Positions 44,219 through 53,626 of a stretch of 64,000 nucleotides of DNA are shown piece by piece. The DNA lies in NCBI GenBank assembly GCA_012317185.1, contig CP048838.1, forward strand, positions 992,001 to 1,056,000, in the 5' to 3' direction. Below the pieces are notes generated by a model that was given only the letters and a program-made list of their open reading frames with translations, did not search any database and was not told the origin of the DNA. Positions within the stretch are counted from its first letter, which is position 1, and every line of letters starts with the position of its first letter. Position numbers and translations under genes: made by a program. The DNA comes from [Clostridium] innocuum (lineage in GTDB: Bacteria; Bacillota_I; Bacilli_A; Erysipelotrichales; Erysipelotrichaceae).

Positions 44219-44235
44219 TGTGCGAAACGAACAAT
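44219..44235. promoter_or_regulatory. Operator repeat 2
   Basis: TGTGCGAAACGAACAAT, 94 bases from copy 1 and just upstream of the dehydrogenase ribosome binding site. Placement downstream of a TATGAT-like box would block transcription of the dehydrogenase. Confidence 0.6.
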
Positions 44236-44249
44236 TAGGAGGAATGTAT

Positions 44250-45278
44250 ATGAAATGTGTTGCTGTTGGAGATATGTTTCTGTCAGAGGAGGCATTCGCT
44301 AGGGTATTGAAACATCACGCACTGTTTTGTTCCTATCACGGCTTTTCATGGAAGGCGGATCTGGATCGTGTATCTACACGTACGCTGATTCGCAAGATTG
44401 AAACAAAGGGAAGTGAGGCATATGCAGTCGAAGGGGAATTGAAGGAGGCTATGCTGGATGCGGACGTGATCTTCATTCATATGTGTCCGGTGGGAAAGGA
44501 TATCATTGAGCAGGCACCGCACTTGAAGTATATTGTTACGGCAAGGGGCGGTGTGGAAAACATCGCGGTGGAAAGTGCAAAGAAAAAAGGAATCAGAGTT
44601 ATTCACTGTCCCATGCACAACGCCTTTGCCGTTGCTGAGCTGACGGTTGGGTTAATGATCTGTGAAACACGAAATGTGACAAGAGCAGATCGCTCCCTGC
44701 GCGAGGGTATCTGGAGAGAATCCTATCCGAATACCGGATCGATACGGGAGCTTAGAAGTATGACGGTAGGTTTGATTGGCTTTGGTGCAATTGGTCAGCT
44801 TGTCGCACAGCGCCTGCAGCCGTTTGGATGCAGCATCATGGTACATGATCCCTATCTGGATGCATCTGTTATTGAGCGACTTGGCTGTATCGCGGTTGAT
44901 AAGAAAACCCTGTTACAGGAAAGTGATATCGTATCCCTTCACGGTCGCATCGGACCCAATGATCCCCCGATTATCGGGCGTGAGGAATTGAAGCTTATGA
45001 AACCGGTCAGCTATCTGATCAATACGGCAAGAGCGGTACTGGTGGATATGCCGGCGCTGGAGGAGGCGCTGCAAAACGGCAGCATCATGGGGGCTGCGAT
45101 CGATGTATTTCCGAAGGAGCCGCTGACTAAAGAAGATGCTGTCGTACAACTGGATAACTGCACACTTACCAATCATCGCGGCGGGGATACTCTGGATTCC
45201 TATGAACGCAGTCCGGAGCTGCTGCTGGAACAGCTGCAGGAGGCAGTGCAAACAGGACATACGAAATACATGATATAA
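44250..45278 (+). CDS. D-isomer-specific 2-hydroxyacid dehydrogenase
   Basis: A 342-residue NAD-dependent dehydrogenase. ATG 44250 follows AGGAGG by 7 bases. Catalytic-side ARGGVENI, Rossmann GFGAIGQLVAQRL, NTARAVLVD and the C-terminal TNHRGGDTLDS with the catalytic His. Reduces a 2-keto acid or oxidises a D-2-hydroxy acid, possibly a phosphorylated sugar acid. It starts a unit read toward the aldolase gene and is controlled by the DeoR operators. Confidence 0.88.
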   Translation: MKCVAVGDMFLSEEAFARVLKHHALFCSYHGFSWKADLDRVSTRTLIRKIETKGSEAYAVEGELKEAMLDADVIFIHMCPVGKDIIEQAPHLKYIVTARGGVENIAVESAKKKGIRVIHCPMHNAFAVAELTVGLMICETRNVTRADRSLREGIWRESYPNTGSIRELRSMTVGLIGFGAIGQLVAQRLQPFGCSIMVHDPYLDASVIERLGCIAVDKKTLLQESDIVSLHGRIGPNDPPIIGREELKLMKPVSYLINTARAVLVDMPALEEALQNGSIMGAAIDVFPKEPLTKEDAVVQLDNCTLTNHRGGDTLDSYERSPELLLEQLQEAVQTGHTKYMI

Positions 45279-45386
45279 AACCTATATGATTGCCCTGCAC
45301 ACAGAGGGCAATGTCTTATGCATGATTTAAGATAAGGATGGCTTACAGCTGCTTGCTATCCTGTGGGATATGAGAGGAGAAAACAT

Positions 45387-46214
45387 ATGAAAGTAGAAGA
45401 AACATCATTTTTAAATGAATATATCGCTATGGCGGATTATGGCGACAGACTGGGCTGGCATGAGCGCAACGGCGGGAATTTCACCTATTGGATGAAGCCG
45501 GAAAATGTTGCGGATGTAAAAGATGAATTGCACGATAAAGGGGAATGGCTGCCGATTGGTACCAATGTGGATAATCTTGCAAATGAATATTTTCTAATCA
45601 GCGGCACGGGAAAGTATTTTCACAATATGAAAAAGGATCCCCGGCATACAATAGGCATCATACAGGTTGATTCTACCGGTACAAAGTATCGTATTCGCTG
45701 GGGTCTTGAAAACGGAGGCCGTCCTACCAGTGAGCTGCCTACGCATCTTATGAATATGGCAGTCAAGGCAAAGCTTACAAATAATGAAAACCGCGTGATT
45801 TATCACTGTCACTGTCCCAATGTGATTGCACTTACCTTTCTGCTTCCGCTGAAGTCGGAAATTATCACAAGAGAGATTTGGGAGATGATGACGGAATGTC
45901 CGATCATCTTTCCTGAGGGAATCGGTGTCGTGGAGTGGATGGTACCGGGAGGTCGCGAGATTGCCGTTGTCACAAGCAGGCTGATGGAAACCTATAATGC
46001 GGTCATATGGGCACATCATGGAATGTTCTGCAGCGGCGTGGATTTTGATTCCACCTTTGGTCTGATGCATACGATTGAAAAGAGTGCCGAGATGTGGATC
46101 AAGGTGCATTCCTGCCGACAGGATAAGCTGCAGACGATTCCTGTGGAGGGCTTCCGTGATTTGCAGGAAGCGTTCCAAGTAATACTGGATGAACGTTTTC
46201 TTTACAAAAAGTAG
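45387..46214 (+). CDS. rhaD: Rhamnulose-1-phosphate aldolase
   Basis: A 275-residue class II (zinc) aldolase. ATG 45387 follows GAGGAG. The metal site is seen in VIYHCHCPNVIAL and AHHGMFCSG; GGRPTSELPTHL carries the catalytic Glu, and the length equals E. coli RhaD. RhaD cleaves L-rhamnulose 1-phosphate to dihydroxyacetone phosphate and L-lactaldehyde. No RhaA or RhaB lies nearby; the neighbouring dehydrogenase and DeoR regulator suggest a different 1-phosphate sugar may be the real substrate. Confidence 0.88.
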   Translation: MKVEETSFLNEYIAMADYGDRLGWHERNGGNFTYWMKPENVADVKDELHDKGEWLPIGTNVDNLANEYFLISGTGKYFHNMKKDPRHTIGIIQVDSTGTKYRIRWGLENGGRPTSELPTHLMNMAVKAKLTNNENRVIYHCHCPNVIALTFLLPLKSEIITREIWEMMTECPIIFPEGIGVVEWMVPGGREIAVVTSRLMETYNAVIWAHHGMFCSGVDFDSTFGLMHTIEKSAEMWIKVHSCRQDKLQTIPVEGFRDLQEAFQVILDERFLYKK

Positions 46215-46221
46215 ATAAATA

Positions 46222-46259
46222 AAACTCCGGTCATGACCTATGCTTGACCGGAGCTTTTT
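46222..46259. terminator. Strong terminator
   Basis: CTCCGGTCA (46225-46233) pairs with TGACCGGAG (46245-46253), followed by CTTTTT; convergent small gene on the other side. Confidence 0.88.
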
Positions 46260-46283
46260 CATACCGCTAACAGTTAAACTCTT

Positions 46284-46520
46284 TTACTTCTGAATGGACC
46301 TGTTTCCAGCCACAAGCAGTATGATACAGGAAAGTGATGAAAGGATAGAGATAAGCAACAGAAGCCAGTACAGCATCCCATAGGAATCGAAATATTCTGT
46401 GACACTGATCATCTCATCCAGGGCGATTCCGCTCGTCCATAAGAATACCATGGAAATAGCCAGTGTCCCCAATAAGCAGAGAAGCAGAAAAGGCAATACT
46501 ATTTTTTTAAAATTTGACAT
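46284..46520 (-). CDS. Small membrane protein
   Basis: A 78-residue protein with two hydrophobic helices (about 7-28 and 48-68) and a short basic C-terminus. GGAGGATCTTT precedes the ATG. No motif recognised. Monocistronic. Confidence 0.65.
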   Translation of the reverse strand: MSNFKKIVLPFLLLCLLGTLAISMVFLWTSGIALDEMISVTEYFDSYGMLYWLLLLISILSSLSCIILLVAGNRSIQK

Positions 46521-46897
46521 AAAGATCCTCCATTTCTATTTATATAAGCTTTCGCATGCCTGCTGCGTAACTAAATGGTTGGGCATTGAACATCATCAGG
46601 TACGCAGATAGCTGCAAACAGGAAAATGATTTGATTTACAGAAGGGGAAAACCACTACCTTATCATCTACTTCCCTATGTTTATTTTACATGGAATGTGG
46701 AAAATGTAAATATGTAGGGGATGAATGGTATCTATCCAGGAGGGAACGGTCTATGTGTTACCAGAATAGGAGGAGAGCCAGTTATGCTTTTAATTTTTTA
46801 CCGTTTCCTACCTAAATCGACCGCTTGTCCCATTTTTATTTACTTTTATGATCATAATGTTTATGATGAAGACGATGATAGGTGGAGGAAGAGACAA
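46521..46897. other. Intergenic region with promoter-like repeat
   Basis: Contains ACCGCTTGTCCCA at 46820-46832 and a TATGAT at 46847, which together give TTGTCC-16-TATGAT as a promoter for the regulator remnant. No other gene seen. Confidence 0.45.
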
Positions 46898-47065
46898 ATG
46901 AAAACATATACCTTATTGATTGTGGATGATCAGGCGGATGCGGCAGAGCAACTGAGAAGTGGTATCGAAGGTATAAGTCCCGGTGTATTTGATATAGCGG
47001 TGATGAATGATGTACAGGCGATACAACAGATTTTTCATCAGATAGCTTTTTACATCTTAAAATGA
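46898..47065 (+). pseudogene. Truncated response-regulator remnant
   Basis: A 55-codon frame starting MKTYTLLIVDDQADAAEQL after GGTGGAGG, clearly the first beta-strand and acidic pocket of a receiver domain. It stops after the second helix (IFHQIAFYILK) before the phospho-acceptor region. It is similar in opening to the next gene (HYTILIIDDKREQAKEI). The binding site and promoter survive, so decay is probably recent or the fragment is retained. Confidence 0.7.
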
Positions 47066-47257
47066 CCGAATGATACCTGTGGCATACCGCTTGTCCCAAA
47101 AGCCTTTTCATCTTTTCAAATTATGCTATTGTATATATAACGCGCGAAGGACAGAAGCCGGCACCTGAATGTATCCATAAAGGAAGCCCTCCTCTATCCT
47201 GTGTGCTTCACCATATAACTGGAAACAAGGCAACACCATGCCGACAGGGAGGTACTT

Positions 47258-47949
47258 ATGCAGCACTATACTATACTGATTATTGATGACAAAAGAGAAC
47301 AGGCAAAGGAAATCAAAAAGAAAATTGAAGCCCTGCATCCCGCCTTTCATGCTGATATCGCCAATGACGCAAGCTATGCATTAAAGGGCACCTATGATGC
47401 CTATCTCAGCGATCTGATGATGCCGGTTCACTCCGGTATAGAAATCGGAAATATGATTTATAAGGAAAATCCGGATGCCATTATCATACTCATGTCCTCG
47501 CTGGATAATTTCGCCATTGAGCGCACCCAGCAGTTTTCCGCCTTTACCTTTCTTCCCAAATCCAAACTGGATCAGGAGCTTTTGCCGCTGCTTCAGCATC
47601 TGGAACGCCGCCTGAATTACATCAATATACGCATCCATGTAAAAGATGGGGACAAAAGCATCGCTGTACCGATTTATAAAATCCATAAAGTGAGCGTTAT
47701 AAAAAAGCAGCTCTGTCTGGACATGGGAAATACACGCTATACCTATTCATGCGATTTCAGGATTTTCAGCGCATATACGATGATTATTTTGTCTGTCCGA
47801 AAAACGGTCTACTCATCAATCCGTCCTGCGGCTATTACTATGAAGCGGGGCATACACTGCAGCTGAAGGAGGAATCGATTCGTGTCAGTCTGCTGAAGCG
47901 GAAGGAATTCAAAGAAAAATACCAAAAATATTATGATAGCCTCATGTAA
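47258..47949 (+). pseudogene. Frameshifted LytTR-type response regulator
   Basis: The first frame (47258-47866) encodes a receiver domain (ILIIDDKREQAKEI, DAYLSDLMMPVHSGIEI with D54-like acceptor) and the first strands of a LytTR DNA-binding domain (INIRIHVKDGDKSIAVPIYKI). At about 47749 the reading moves to another frame that continues it (MRFQDFQRIYDDYFVCPKNGLLI, SIRVSLLKRKEFKEKYQKYY) to 47949. One missing base near TATTCATGCG explains the break. It is normally an AgrA/LytR-type regulator. No kinase gene is nearby. Confidence 0.75.
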
Positions 47950-47972
47950 ATCCCGGCTGTTATTCATGTCAC

Positions 47973-48006
47973 AAAAAGACGCTGTACGCTGATACAGGGT
48001 CTTTTT
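47973..48006 (+). terminator. Rho-independent terminator
   Basis: AAAAAGAC-G-CTGTA pairs with TACAG-G-GTCTTTTT. It separates the broken regulator from the PTS operon. Confidence 0.8.
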
Positions 48007-48094
48007 CTATGGTACAATTTGCAGTATGCCTGCTGTGCAAAGAATTCCACTGTTCAAAACTCTGCAATCCTCTGCGCAGTCTTTTACTCTTTTA

Positions 48095-48108
48095 TGAAAG
48101 CGCTTTTT
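48095..48108. promoter_or_regulatory. cre-like catabolite-responsive element
   Basis: TGAAAGCGCTTTTT fits TGWAANCGNTNWCA at 12 of 14 positions, about 80 bases before the first PTS gene. It implies CcpA repression of this operon. Confidence 0.6.
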
Positions 48109-48189
48109 GCATTACACTGTAGGTGGATAGAAACAGCGGGATACATGAAGGGGTGGCATCCCTCATGATCGACAAAAAGGAGTATGGAA

Positions 48190-48672
48190 ATGATTTGGGA
48201 AGACTTAGATAAAAAACTGATTCACCTACAGGCGGAAGCAGGGCATGCCAATGATATCTTTGATCAGCTGGGCACCTGCTTCATAAACGAGGGCTACAGC
48301 CGAAGCGATTATGTGGAGGCCCTGAAACAAAGAGAGGCACAGTTTCCAACCGGATTGGATATCAATGGATTCGGTGTCGCAATACCGCATACGGATGCCG
48401 GCTATGTACTGCATGAAACTGAAGGAATCATGACACTGAAGCATCCGGTAACGTTCATTCAAATGGGCAGTGATGATACACAGGTAGAGGTGAAGGTTGT
48501 CTTCATGCTGGCGATTGAGGATCCCAAAAACCACATTAAGAAGCTGCAGCAGATTCTGCGTATCATACAGGACAACGCCGTTCTGGAGAAGATCTATCAA
48601 GCCTCCAGTGCCGACGAGGTCATAGATATAGTAAAACAGAAGGAAATAGAAATAGGAGGAGAAAACTTATGA
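48190..48672 (+). CDS. PTS EIIA component, galactitol type
   Basis: A 160-residue EIIA. ATG 48190 sits 7 bases from AAAGGAG; an ATG two codons upstream is too close to it. Phospho-histidine His67 in VAIPHTDAGY. Resembles GatA. It is the first gene of an operon IIA-IIB-IIC-dehydrogenase-epimerase-phosphatase, with IIB overlapping by 4 bases. Confidence 0.88.
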   Translation: MIWEDLDKKLIHLQAEAGHANDIFDQLGTCFINEGYSRSDYVEALKQREAQFPTGLDINGFGVAIPHTDAGYVLHETEGIMTLKHPVTFIQMGSDDTQVEVKVVFMLAIEDPKNHIKKLQQILRIIQDNAVLEKIYQASSADEVIDIVKQKEIEIGGENL

Positions 48673-48971
48673 AATCAGTAAACATTCTATCAATCTGTGG
48701 TTCGGGAACCGTCACCAGCAGCATGGTGGCCGCTAAGCTGAAGGACCGTTTGTCCGAGCACGGCTATCAGGTAAGTGCTACCGAGGCAAAACCGACCGAG
48801 GCTTTAAATCTGGCGCAGTCAAAACGCTTTGACATTATCGCACACACCTCACCGCTTCCTAAGGGAGATTATGGGATTCCTTGTGTCAATGCCTTTGCCT
48901 GCATCACAGGAATGGGAGAGGACAAGTTCTTCGAGGACTTCCTCAAGGCACTGCAGTCAATAGGGAAATAG
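48669..48971 (+). CDS. PTS EIIB component, galactitol type
   Basis: A 100-residue EIIB. Phospho-cysteine Cys10 in SICGSGTVTSSMV, the GatB signature. LPKGDYGIPCVNAFACITGMG is also typical. Transfers phosphate from EIIA to the substrate in the IIC. Confidence 0.9.
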   Translation: MKSVNILSICGSGTVTSSMVAAKLKDRLSEHGYQVSATEAKPTEALNLAQSKRFDIIAHTSPLPKGDYGIPCVNAFACITGMGEDKFFEDFLKALQSIGK

Positions 48972-49021
48972 GCATTCGACTTCGCAGTACGCAACATAAA
49001 TTATAAAGGAGAGATAAACGT

Positions 49022-50437
49022 ATGGTTATATTAGAATTTCTGAAATCAATGATCGACAATTTTGGGGCTGCGGTTATCGTACCGATCATCATCGGAATCA
49101 TCGCATTGTTCTTCCGTGTCAAACCGCAGAAAGCATTCCTTTCCGCCTTATATGCCGGAGTATCTCTGGAGGGTATTTCCCTGATGGTTGGGGCATTCAC
49201 ACCGATTATCACCCCGCTGGTTAAGAATATGGCGGATGCCATGGTCAACATCACCGGTGTAAATCTGAATGTATTCGATGTCGGCTGGCAGGCAACCAGT
49301 CTGGTAGCGTTCTCGACAAGTGCCGGTATGATCTATCTGGGACTCGGTATTGTATTACAGACAGTGCTGTTTCTGATCAAATGGACAAAGTGCTTCCAGC
49401 CCTCTGATTTATGGAACAACTATTCCTATATGGTATGGGGAGCCATGGTTATCTTTGCGACAGACAACTTTGCACTGGGCATCGCCTGCATGGTGCTGCT
49501 GAACCTGTATTCTCTGCTGATATCCGATATGCTGGCAAAACGTTGGTCTACGTATTATCAGTATCCAAACTGCACCATCATTGCTATGCATAACATTGAA
49601 CCGGGTATTTTCGCCATTGTCTTCGATCCGATTCTGAATGCAATCGGCTTCAACAAACTGAAGCTGAATCCGCAGACGATCCAGCAGAAAATCGGGTTCA
49701 TGGGGGAACCGATGACCATTGGCTTTGTATTGGGTGGTATTATCGGTATTCTGGGAAACCTGTCCAATCTTGGCTCTATGGCAGGCTGGGGATCTGTGCT
49801 GACGGCTGCTGTTGCCACGGCTGCGGTTATGGCCATCTTCCCGAAAATCACAGGGTTCTTTGCACAGGCATTTGCGCCGATCACCGAGGGTGCCCGTAAA
49901 TTCATGGGCAATACCGGAGATCGCGAATGGTATATCGCCGTCAATGATGCTGTCGGCTATGGAGAGCCTGCAACGCTGACGTGTGGATTGCTGCTGATGC
50001 CGGTTATGGTACTGATTGCATTCTTCCTGCCTGGCAACCAGACACTGCCGGTTGTCGATCTGGTCGCAATTCCTTATATGGTAGAGGGACTTGTTGCCGT
50101 ATTCAACGGAAACATGGCAAAGGTCATCGTTACCGGTGCCATCTGGTTCAGTGTCGGCTTACTGATGTGTACGTATACAGCACCGCTGTTTACCGAGGTT
50201 GCCAAGGGCGCAGGCTATGCGATTCCGGCAGGTGCTGCCATGATTACCAGCTTCAATATACTGGGAAAACCGCTGATGGGGCTGATCTTCCTCGCCTTCC
50301 TGAGCGGAAGTCCGCTATGGATCGGTGTCGCCGTCGTCGCATATGTGGTCTGCTATGCCGGATACCGCATGAAACAGAAAAACGTAGAGGAGTATCTGGA
50401 AACACAGGCAATGAAAAATGCAGAGGCGGAGGCTTAG
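49022..50437 (+). CDS. PTS EIIC component, galactitol family
   Basis: A 471-residue permease with about ten membrane segments. Members transport galactitol, arabitol and other polyols. GGAGAGATAAACGT precedes the ATG. Motifs VSLEGISLMVGAFTPIITPL and MHNIEPGIFAIVFDPI are typical of GatC. The downstream AraM/AraD/AraL-like set favours a pentitol (inference). Confidence 0.9.
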   Translation: MVILEFLKSMIDNFGAAVIVPIIIGIIALFFRVKPQKAFLSALYAGVSLEGISLMVGAFTPIITPLVKNMADAMVNITGVNLNVFDVGWQATSLVAFSTSAGMIYLGLGIVLQTVLFLIKWTKCFQPSDLWNNYSYMVWGAMVIFATDNFALGIACMVLLNLYSLLISDMLAKRWSTYYQYPNCTIIAMHNIEPGIFAIVFDPILNAIGFNKLKLNPQTIQQKIGFMGEPMTIGFVLGGIIGILGNLSNLGSMAGWGSVLTAAVATAAVMAIFPKITGFFAQAFAPITEGARKFMGNTGDREWYIAVNDAVGYGEPATLTCGLLLMPVMVLIAFFLPGNQTLPVVDLVAIPYMVEGLVAVFNGNMAKVIVTGAIWFSVGLLMCTYTAPLFTEVAKGAGYAIPAGAAMITSFNILGKPLMGLIFLAFLSGSPLWIGVAVVAYVVCYAGYRMKQKNVEEYLETQAMKNAEAEA

Positions 50438-50440
50438 GCT

Positions 50441-51730
50441 ATGAATATTGATGTACAGGAATTCCGTAAGCCGTGTGCCTGCGGAAGAACACATGAAATT
50501 GTTGTAGATGATATGATTATTGAGAAGGGCGCCATACAGCGCCTTCCTCACATCATGAAAACATATTACAGTGAATACAAAACGATTGCCATGCTGTGCG
50601 ATGACAATACGTATGCAGCGGTAGGAAAGCTCGTGGAGGAGCTTCTTCCCAATATCATCACCATCCGGCTGAACCCTGAAAATCTGCATGCGGATGAGCA
50701 TGGTGTGGAGGCTGCACAGAAGCAGCTGGACAAATATGCGGGAATTGACTTTCTGATTGCGGCAGGCTCAGGAACGATTCATGACATTACCCGCTATCAT
50801 GCGTATGAGAAAAAGCTTCCGTTTCTGAGTATACCAACGGCTGCCAGTGTGGACGGCTATGTTTCCACCGTTGCCGCCATGACATGGCACGGCTTTAAGA
50901 AAAGCTTTACGGCGGTATCTCCGCGCTTTGTGCTGGCGGACAGTGAAATCTTTTCAAAGGCACCGCTTCGTCTGACCGCAAGCGGCGTCGCTGATCTGCT
51001 GGGAAAATTTACGGCACTGTGTGACTGGAGAATCGCGCATGCCCTAACCGGTGAATATATCTGCGATACCGTCGTTGATATGGAATATAAGGTACTGAAG
51101 GAGCTTTGTGACAATCTGGACGGTATTCGCAACGGCGATTTGAGTGCCTACGAAAATCTGATGTATGGTCTGCTGCTGAGCGGAATCGCTATGCAGATGG
51201 TTGGTAATTCCCGCCCTGCATCCGGAGCGGAGCATCATATGTCACATTTGTGGGAGATGTCCGCAATCAATGAGCCGATTGATTTCTATCACGGAGAAAA
51301 GGTCGGTGTCGGACTCTGTATGGCCACGGCAGTTTATAAGAAAGCAGAACAGAAGCTGCGTGCGGGAGGCTATCAGGTGAAGGATCACATGGAGCTGGAA
51401 ACAGAGTTCATCAAAGCCAATATCACCAGTCCTGTCCTGCAGGAGGAGATTCTGAAGGAAAACACACCGAATCTGATGGCAGATATCACCGGGAACATGC
51501 TGAAGGAGAAGGAAGCGGATATCCTGACGATTCTGGCAGACCTGCCGGATGCGGAAACTATGATTGGCTGGATGAAAAAGGTACACGGTCTGACGACGAT
51601 GCAGGAGCTGACACTTGATGAGGCACTGAAAACGACAACACAGCGTCTGAGTCCGTATATCCGTCAGCGGCTGACCTTCATGCGATTGTTGAAATTCTGT
51701 GATTTCTATGATGAAATCACAGAAGGGTAG
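50441..51730 (+). CDS. AraM-like sn-glycerol-1-phosphate dehydrogenase family protein
   Basis: A 429-residue iron/zinc-dependent alcohol dehydrogenase of the glycerol-1-phosphate dehydrogenase family. NAD-binding AAGSGTIHDITRY and PTAASVDGYVS, metal ligands Asp in GVADLLGKF and His in SGAEHHMSH and YHGEKVG. AraM of B. subtilis makes glycerol-1-phosphate, but its gene also sits in the arabinose operon beside araD and araL. Here, with a polyol PTS and AraD homologue, oxidation of a pentitol phosphate to a pentulose phosphate is plausible. Function by position only. Confidence 0.85.
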   Translation: MNIDVQEFRKPCACGRTHEIVVDDMIIEKGAIQRLPHIMKTYYSEYKTIAMLCDDNTYAAVGKLVEELLPNIITIRLNPENLHADEHGVEAAQKQLDKYAGIDFLIAAGSGTIHDITRYHAYEKKLPFLSIPTAASVDGYVSTVAAMTWHGFKKSFTAVSPRFVLADSEIFSKAPLRLTASGVADLLGKFTALCDWRIAHALTGEYICDTVVDMEYKVLKELCDNLDGIRNGDLSAYENLMYGLLLSGIAMQMVGNSRPASGAEHHMSHLWEMSAINEPIDFYHGEKVGVGLCMATAVYKKAEQKLRAGGYQVKDHMELETEFIKANITSPVLQEEILKENTPNLMADITGNMLKEKEADILTILADLPDAETMIGWMKKVHGLTTMQELTLDEALKTTTQRLSPYIRQRLTFMRLLKFCDFYDEITEG

Positions 51731-51738
51731 GAATCACT

Positions 51739-52434
51739 ATGCTGGAAGAATTAAAGCAGCGTGTGCTGGAGGCGAATCTCTTGCTTCCCAAGCACGGACT
51801 GATCACCTTTACCTGGGGAAATGTATCCGGAATTGATCGTGAAATGGGCATCGTCGCCATCAAACCGAGCGGTGTGGAATATGATCATATGACGGCACAG
51901 GATATCGTGCTGTGCGACCTGGATGGAAACGTGGTGGAAGGAAAGCTGAAGCCAAGCAGTGATCTGATGACGCATCTTGCATTTTATAAGAGCTTTCCCA
52001 ATGTCGGCGGAGCGGTGCATACACACTCCCGCTGGGCAACCGCCTTTGCGCAGGCAGGACGAGCAATCCCTGCATTAGGGACTACGCAGGCGGATTACTT
52101 CTATGGAGATATTCCATGCACCAGACTCATGAGTGAAGCGGAAATTCACGGAGAATATGAACTGGAAACCGGACATGTGATCGTGGAAACCTTCACAAAG
52201 GAAAACCTGAATCCAGATACGATGCCGGGCGTGCTTGTACACAGCCATGGACCTTTCGCATGGGGAAAAGACCCCTTTGAAGCGGTGCATAATGCAGTTG
52301 TGATGGAGGAATGTGCTGCGATGGCATTTGTCAGCATCATGCTGCAGGACAACGCGGTACAGCCGATGCAGCAGGTATTGCTGGATAAGCATTTCAAACG
52401 GAAGCACGGTCCCAATGCCTATTATGGACAGTAG
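51739..52434 (+). CDS. araD: L-ribulose-5-phosphate 4-epimerase
   Basis: A 231-residue class II aldolase-family epimerase, the same length as E. coli AraD. Interconverts L-ribulose 5-phosphate and D-xylulose 5-phosphate. GNVSGIDRE, KPSGVEYD, the zinc ligands in VHTHSRWATAFAQAG and VHSHGPFAWG, and KPSSDLMTHL are diagnostic. AGGAATCACT precedes the ATG. It feeds the product of the operon into the pentose phosphate pathway. Confidence 0.92.
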   Translation: MLEELKQRVLEANLLLPKHGLITFTWGNVSGIDREMGIVAIKPSGVEYDHMTAQDIVLCDLDGNVVEGKLKPSSDLMTHLAFYKSFPNVGGAVHTHSRWATAFAQAGRAIPALGTTQADYFYGDIPCTRLMSEAEIHGEYELETGHVIVETFTKENLNPDTMPGVLVHSHGPFAWGKDPFEAVHNAVVMEECAAMAFVSIMLQDNAVQPMQQVLLDKHFKRKHGPNAYYGQ

Positions 52435-52464
52435 ACCCTGCAAGCCGTATTAAGGATGGATATT

Positions 52465-53271
52465 ATGATACGAGATAAGAAACAGATCCAGGAAGCGATG
52501 AAGCCCATACGGGCATTCATTCTGGATATGGATGGAACAATTTATTTAGGGAATGCATTGTTCCCCTATACCCGCAGCTTTCTGGATACGGTAAAACAAA
52601 GCGGGAGAGCATATTATTTCTTTACAAACAACTCCTCAAAGGACGTTAAGACGTATATCGATAAGCTGCATACCATGGGCATTGATATCGAACAGCGGCA
52701 GATGATGATTTCCACCCATGTCATCCTGCGCTGGCTGAAGGAGCATCATGCGGGAAAACGCGTGTATGTGGTGGGGACACCTGCTCTGCAGGCAGAGTTT
52801 CAACATCATGGCTGGCAGCTGGATGAGGAGCATCCGGATATCGTTGTTCTGGGCTTTGATACGACACTGACCTACGATAAGCTGTCAAAGGCCTGTCATT
52901 TCATCCGGGAGGGAGCCGCATACTACGGCATCAATCCCGATCTCAACTGTCCCATGGAAAACGATACCTTTATCCCGGACTGCGGAAGCATGGCAAGGCT
53001 GATTGAAGCAAGTACCGGTCGCTATCCGAAATTCTTCGGAAAGCCGAGTCCGAAAACACTGGAATACATCATTAAGGAAACCGGTCTTGACGCAAACCAG
53101 ATCGCCATTATCGGGGATCGTCTGTATACGGATATCGCCGTAGCGGATCACAGTGCGGTTACCAGCATTCTGGTGATGAGCGGAGAAACGAAGGAAGCGG
53201 ATATCGAAAAGAGCGAGGTAACGCCGGATATCGTGATCGAGGATATCGGAGAACTCGCAAAGCTGCTGTAG
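52465..53271 (+). CDS. HAD-superfamily sugar phosphatase, NagD/AraL-like
   Basis: A 268-residue HAD phosphatase. ATG 52465 is 8 bases after AGGA; an upstream ATG at 52456 overlaps it. Motif I DMDGTIYLG, motif II FTNNSS, Lys in FGKPSP and motif IV GDRLYTDI, of type IIA cap (NagD). B. subtilis AraL of the same family sits in its arabinose operon and dephosphorylates sugar phosphates, probably to relieve accumulation. The same role here is likely. Confidence 0.88.
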   Translation: MIRDKKQIQEAMKPIRAFILDMDGTIYLGNALFPYTRSFLDTVKQSGRAYYFFTNNSSKDVKTYIDKLHTMGIDIEQRQMMISTHVILRWLKEHHAGKRVYVVGTPALQAEFQHHGWQLDEEHPDIVVLGFDTTLTYDKLSKACHFIREGAAYYGINPDLNCPMENDTFIPDCGSMARLIEASTGRYPKFFGKPSPKTLEYIIKETGLDANQIAIIGDRLYTDIAVADHSAVTSILVMSGETKEADIEKSEVTPDIVIEDIGELAKLL

Positions 53272-53626
53272 GAAACCGCATGCGTCATATGGCTTTCTAT
53301 CAAAGGAATGCATTCCATAAAAACAAGGAAGGAATCCTCTTGCACAGACAGGGGATTCTTTTGCATTCTTCCGTTACATACAGATACACATTCAATTCCT
53401 ATTCACCAATCTGTCTCGCATATAAACAGCAAAGAAAAGGGGAAAGAAGTCAAATTAATTGTATGACAATGATTTCATAAATCATGATTGCCCGCTATGA
53501 ACCCATGCATTGATCTGCGATTTCTCAGTGAACAAAACCGCATTTGCTTTTAAAGTCCATCAGAAGATGTTTCTATTTATTAAAGGTTGGAGTATACTGA
53601 TGGTAGATGGTGAAACGAGGGATTAC
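53272..53626. other. Intergenic region
   Basis: Holds the terminator at 53332-53362 and the promoter region of the large surface protein (TATACT near 53593). No gene seen. Confidence 0.4.
53332..53362 (+). terminator. Terminator of the pentitol-type PTS operon
   Basis: GAATCC (53332-53337) pairs with GGATTC (53353-53358), followed by TTTT. Confidence 0.6.
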
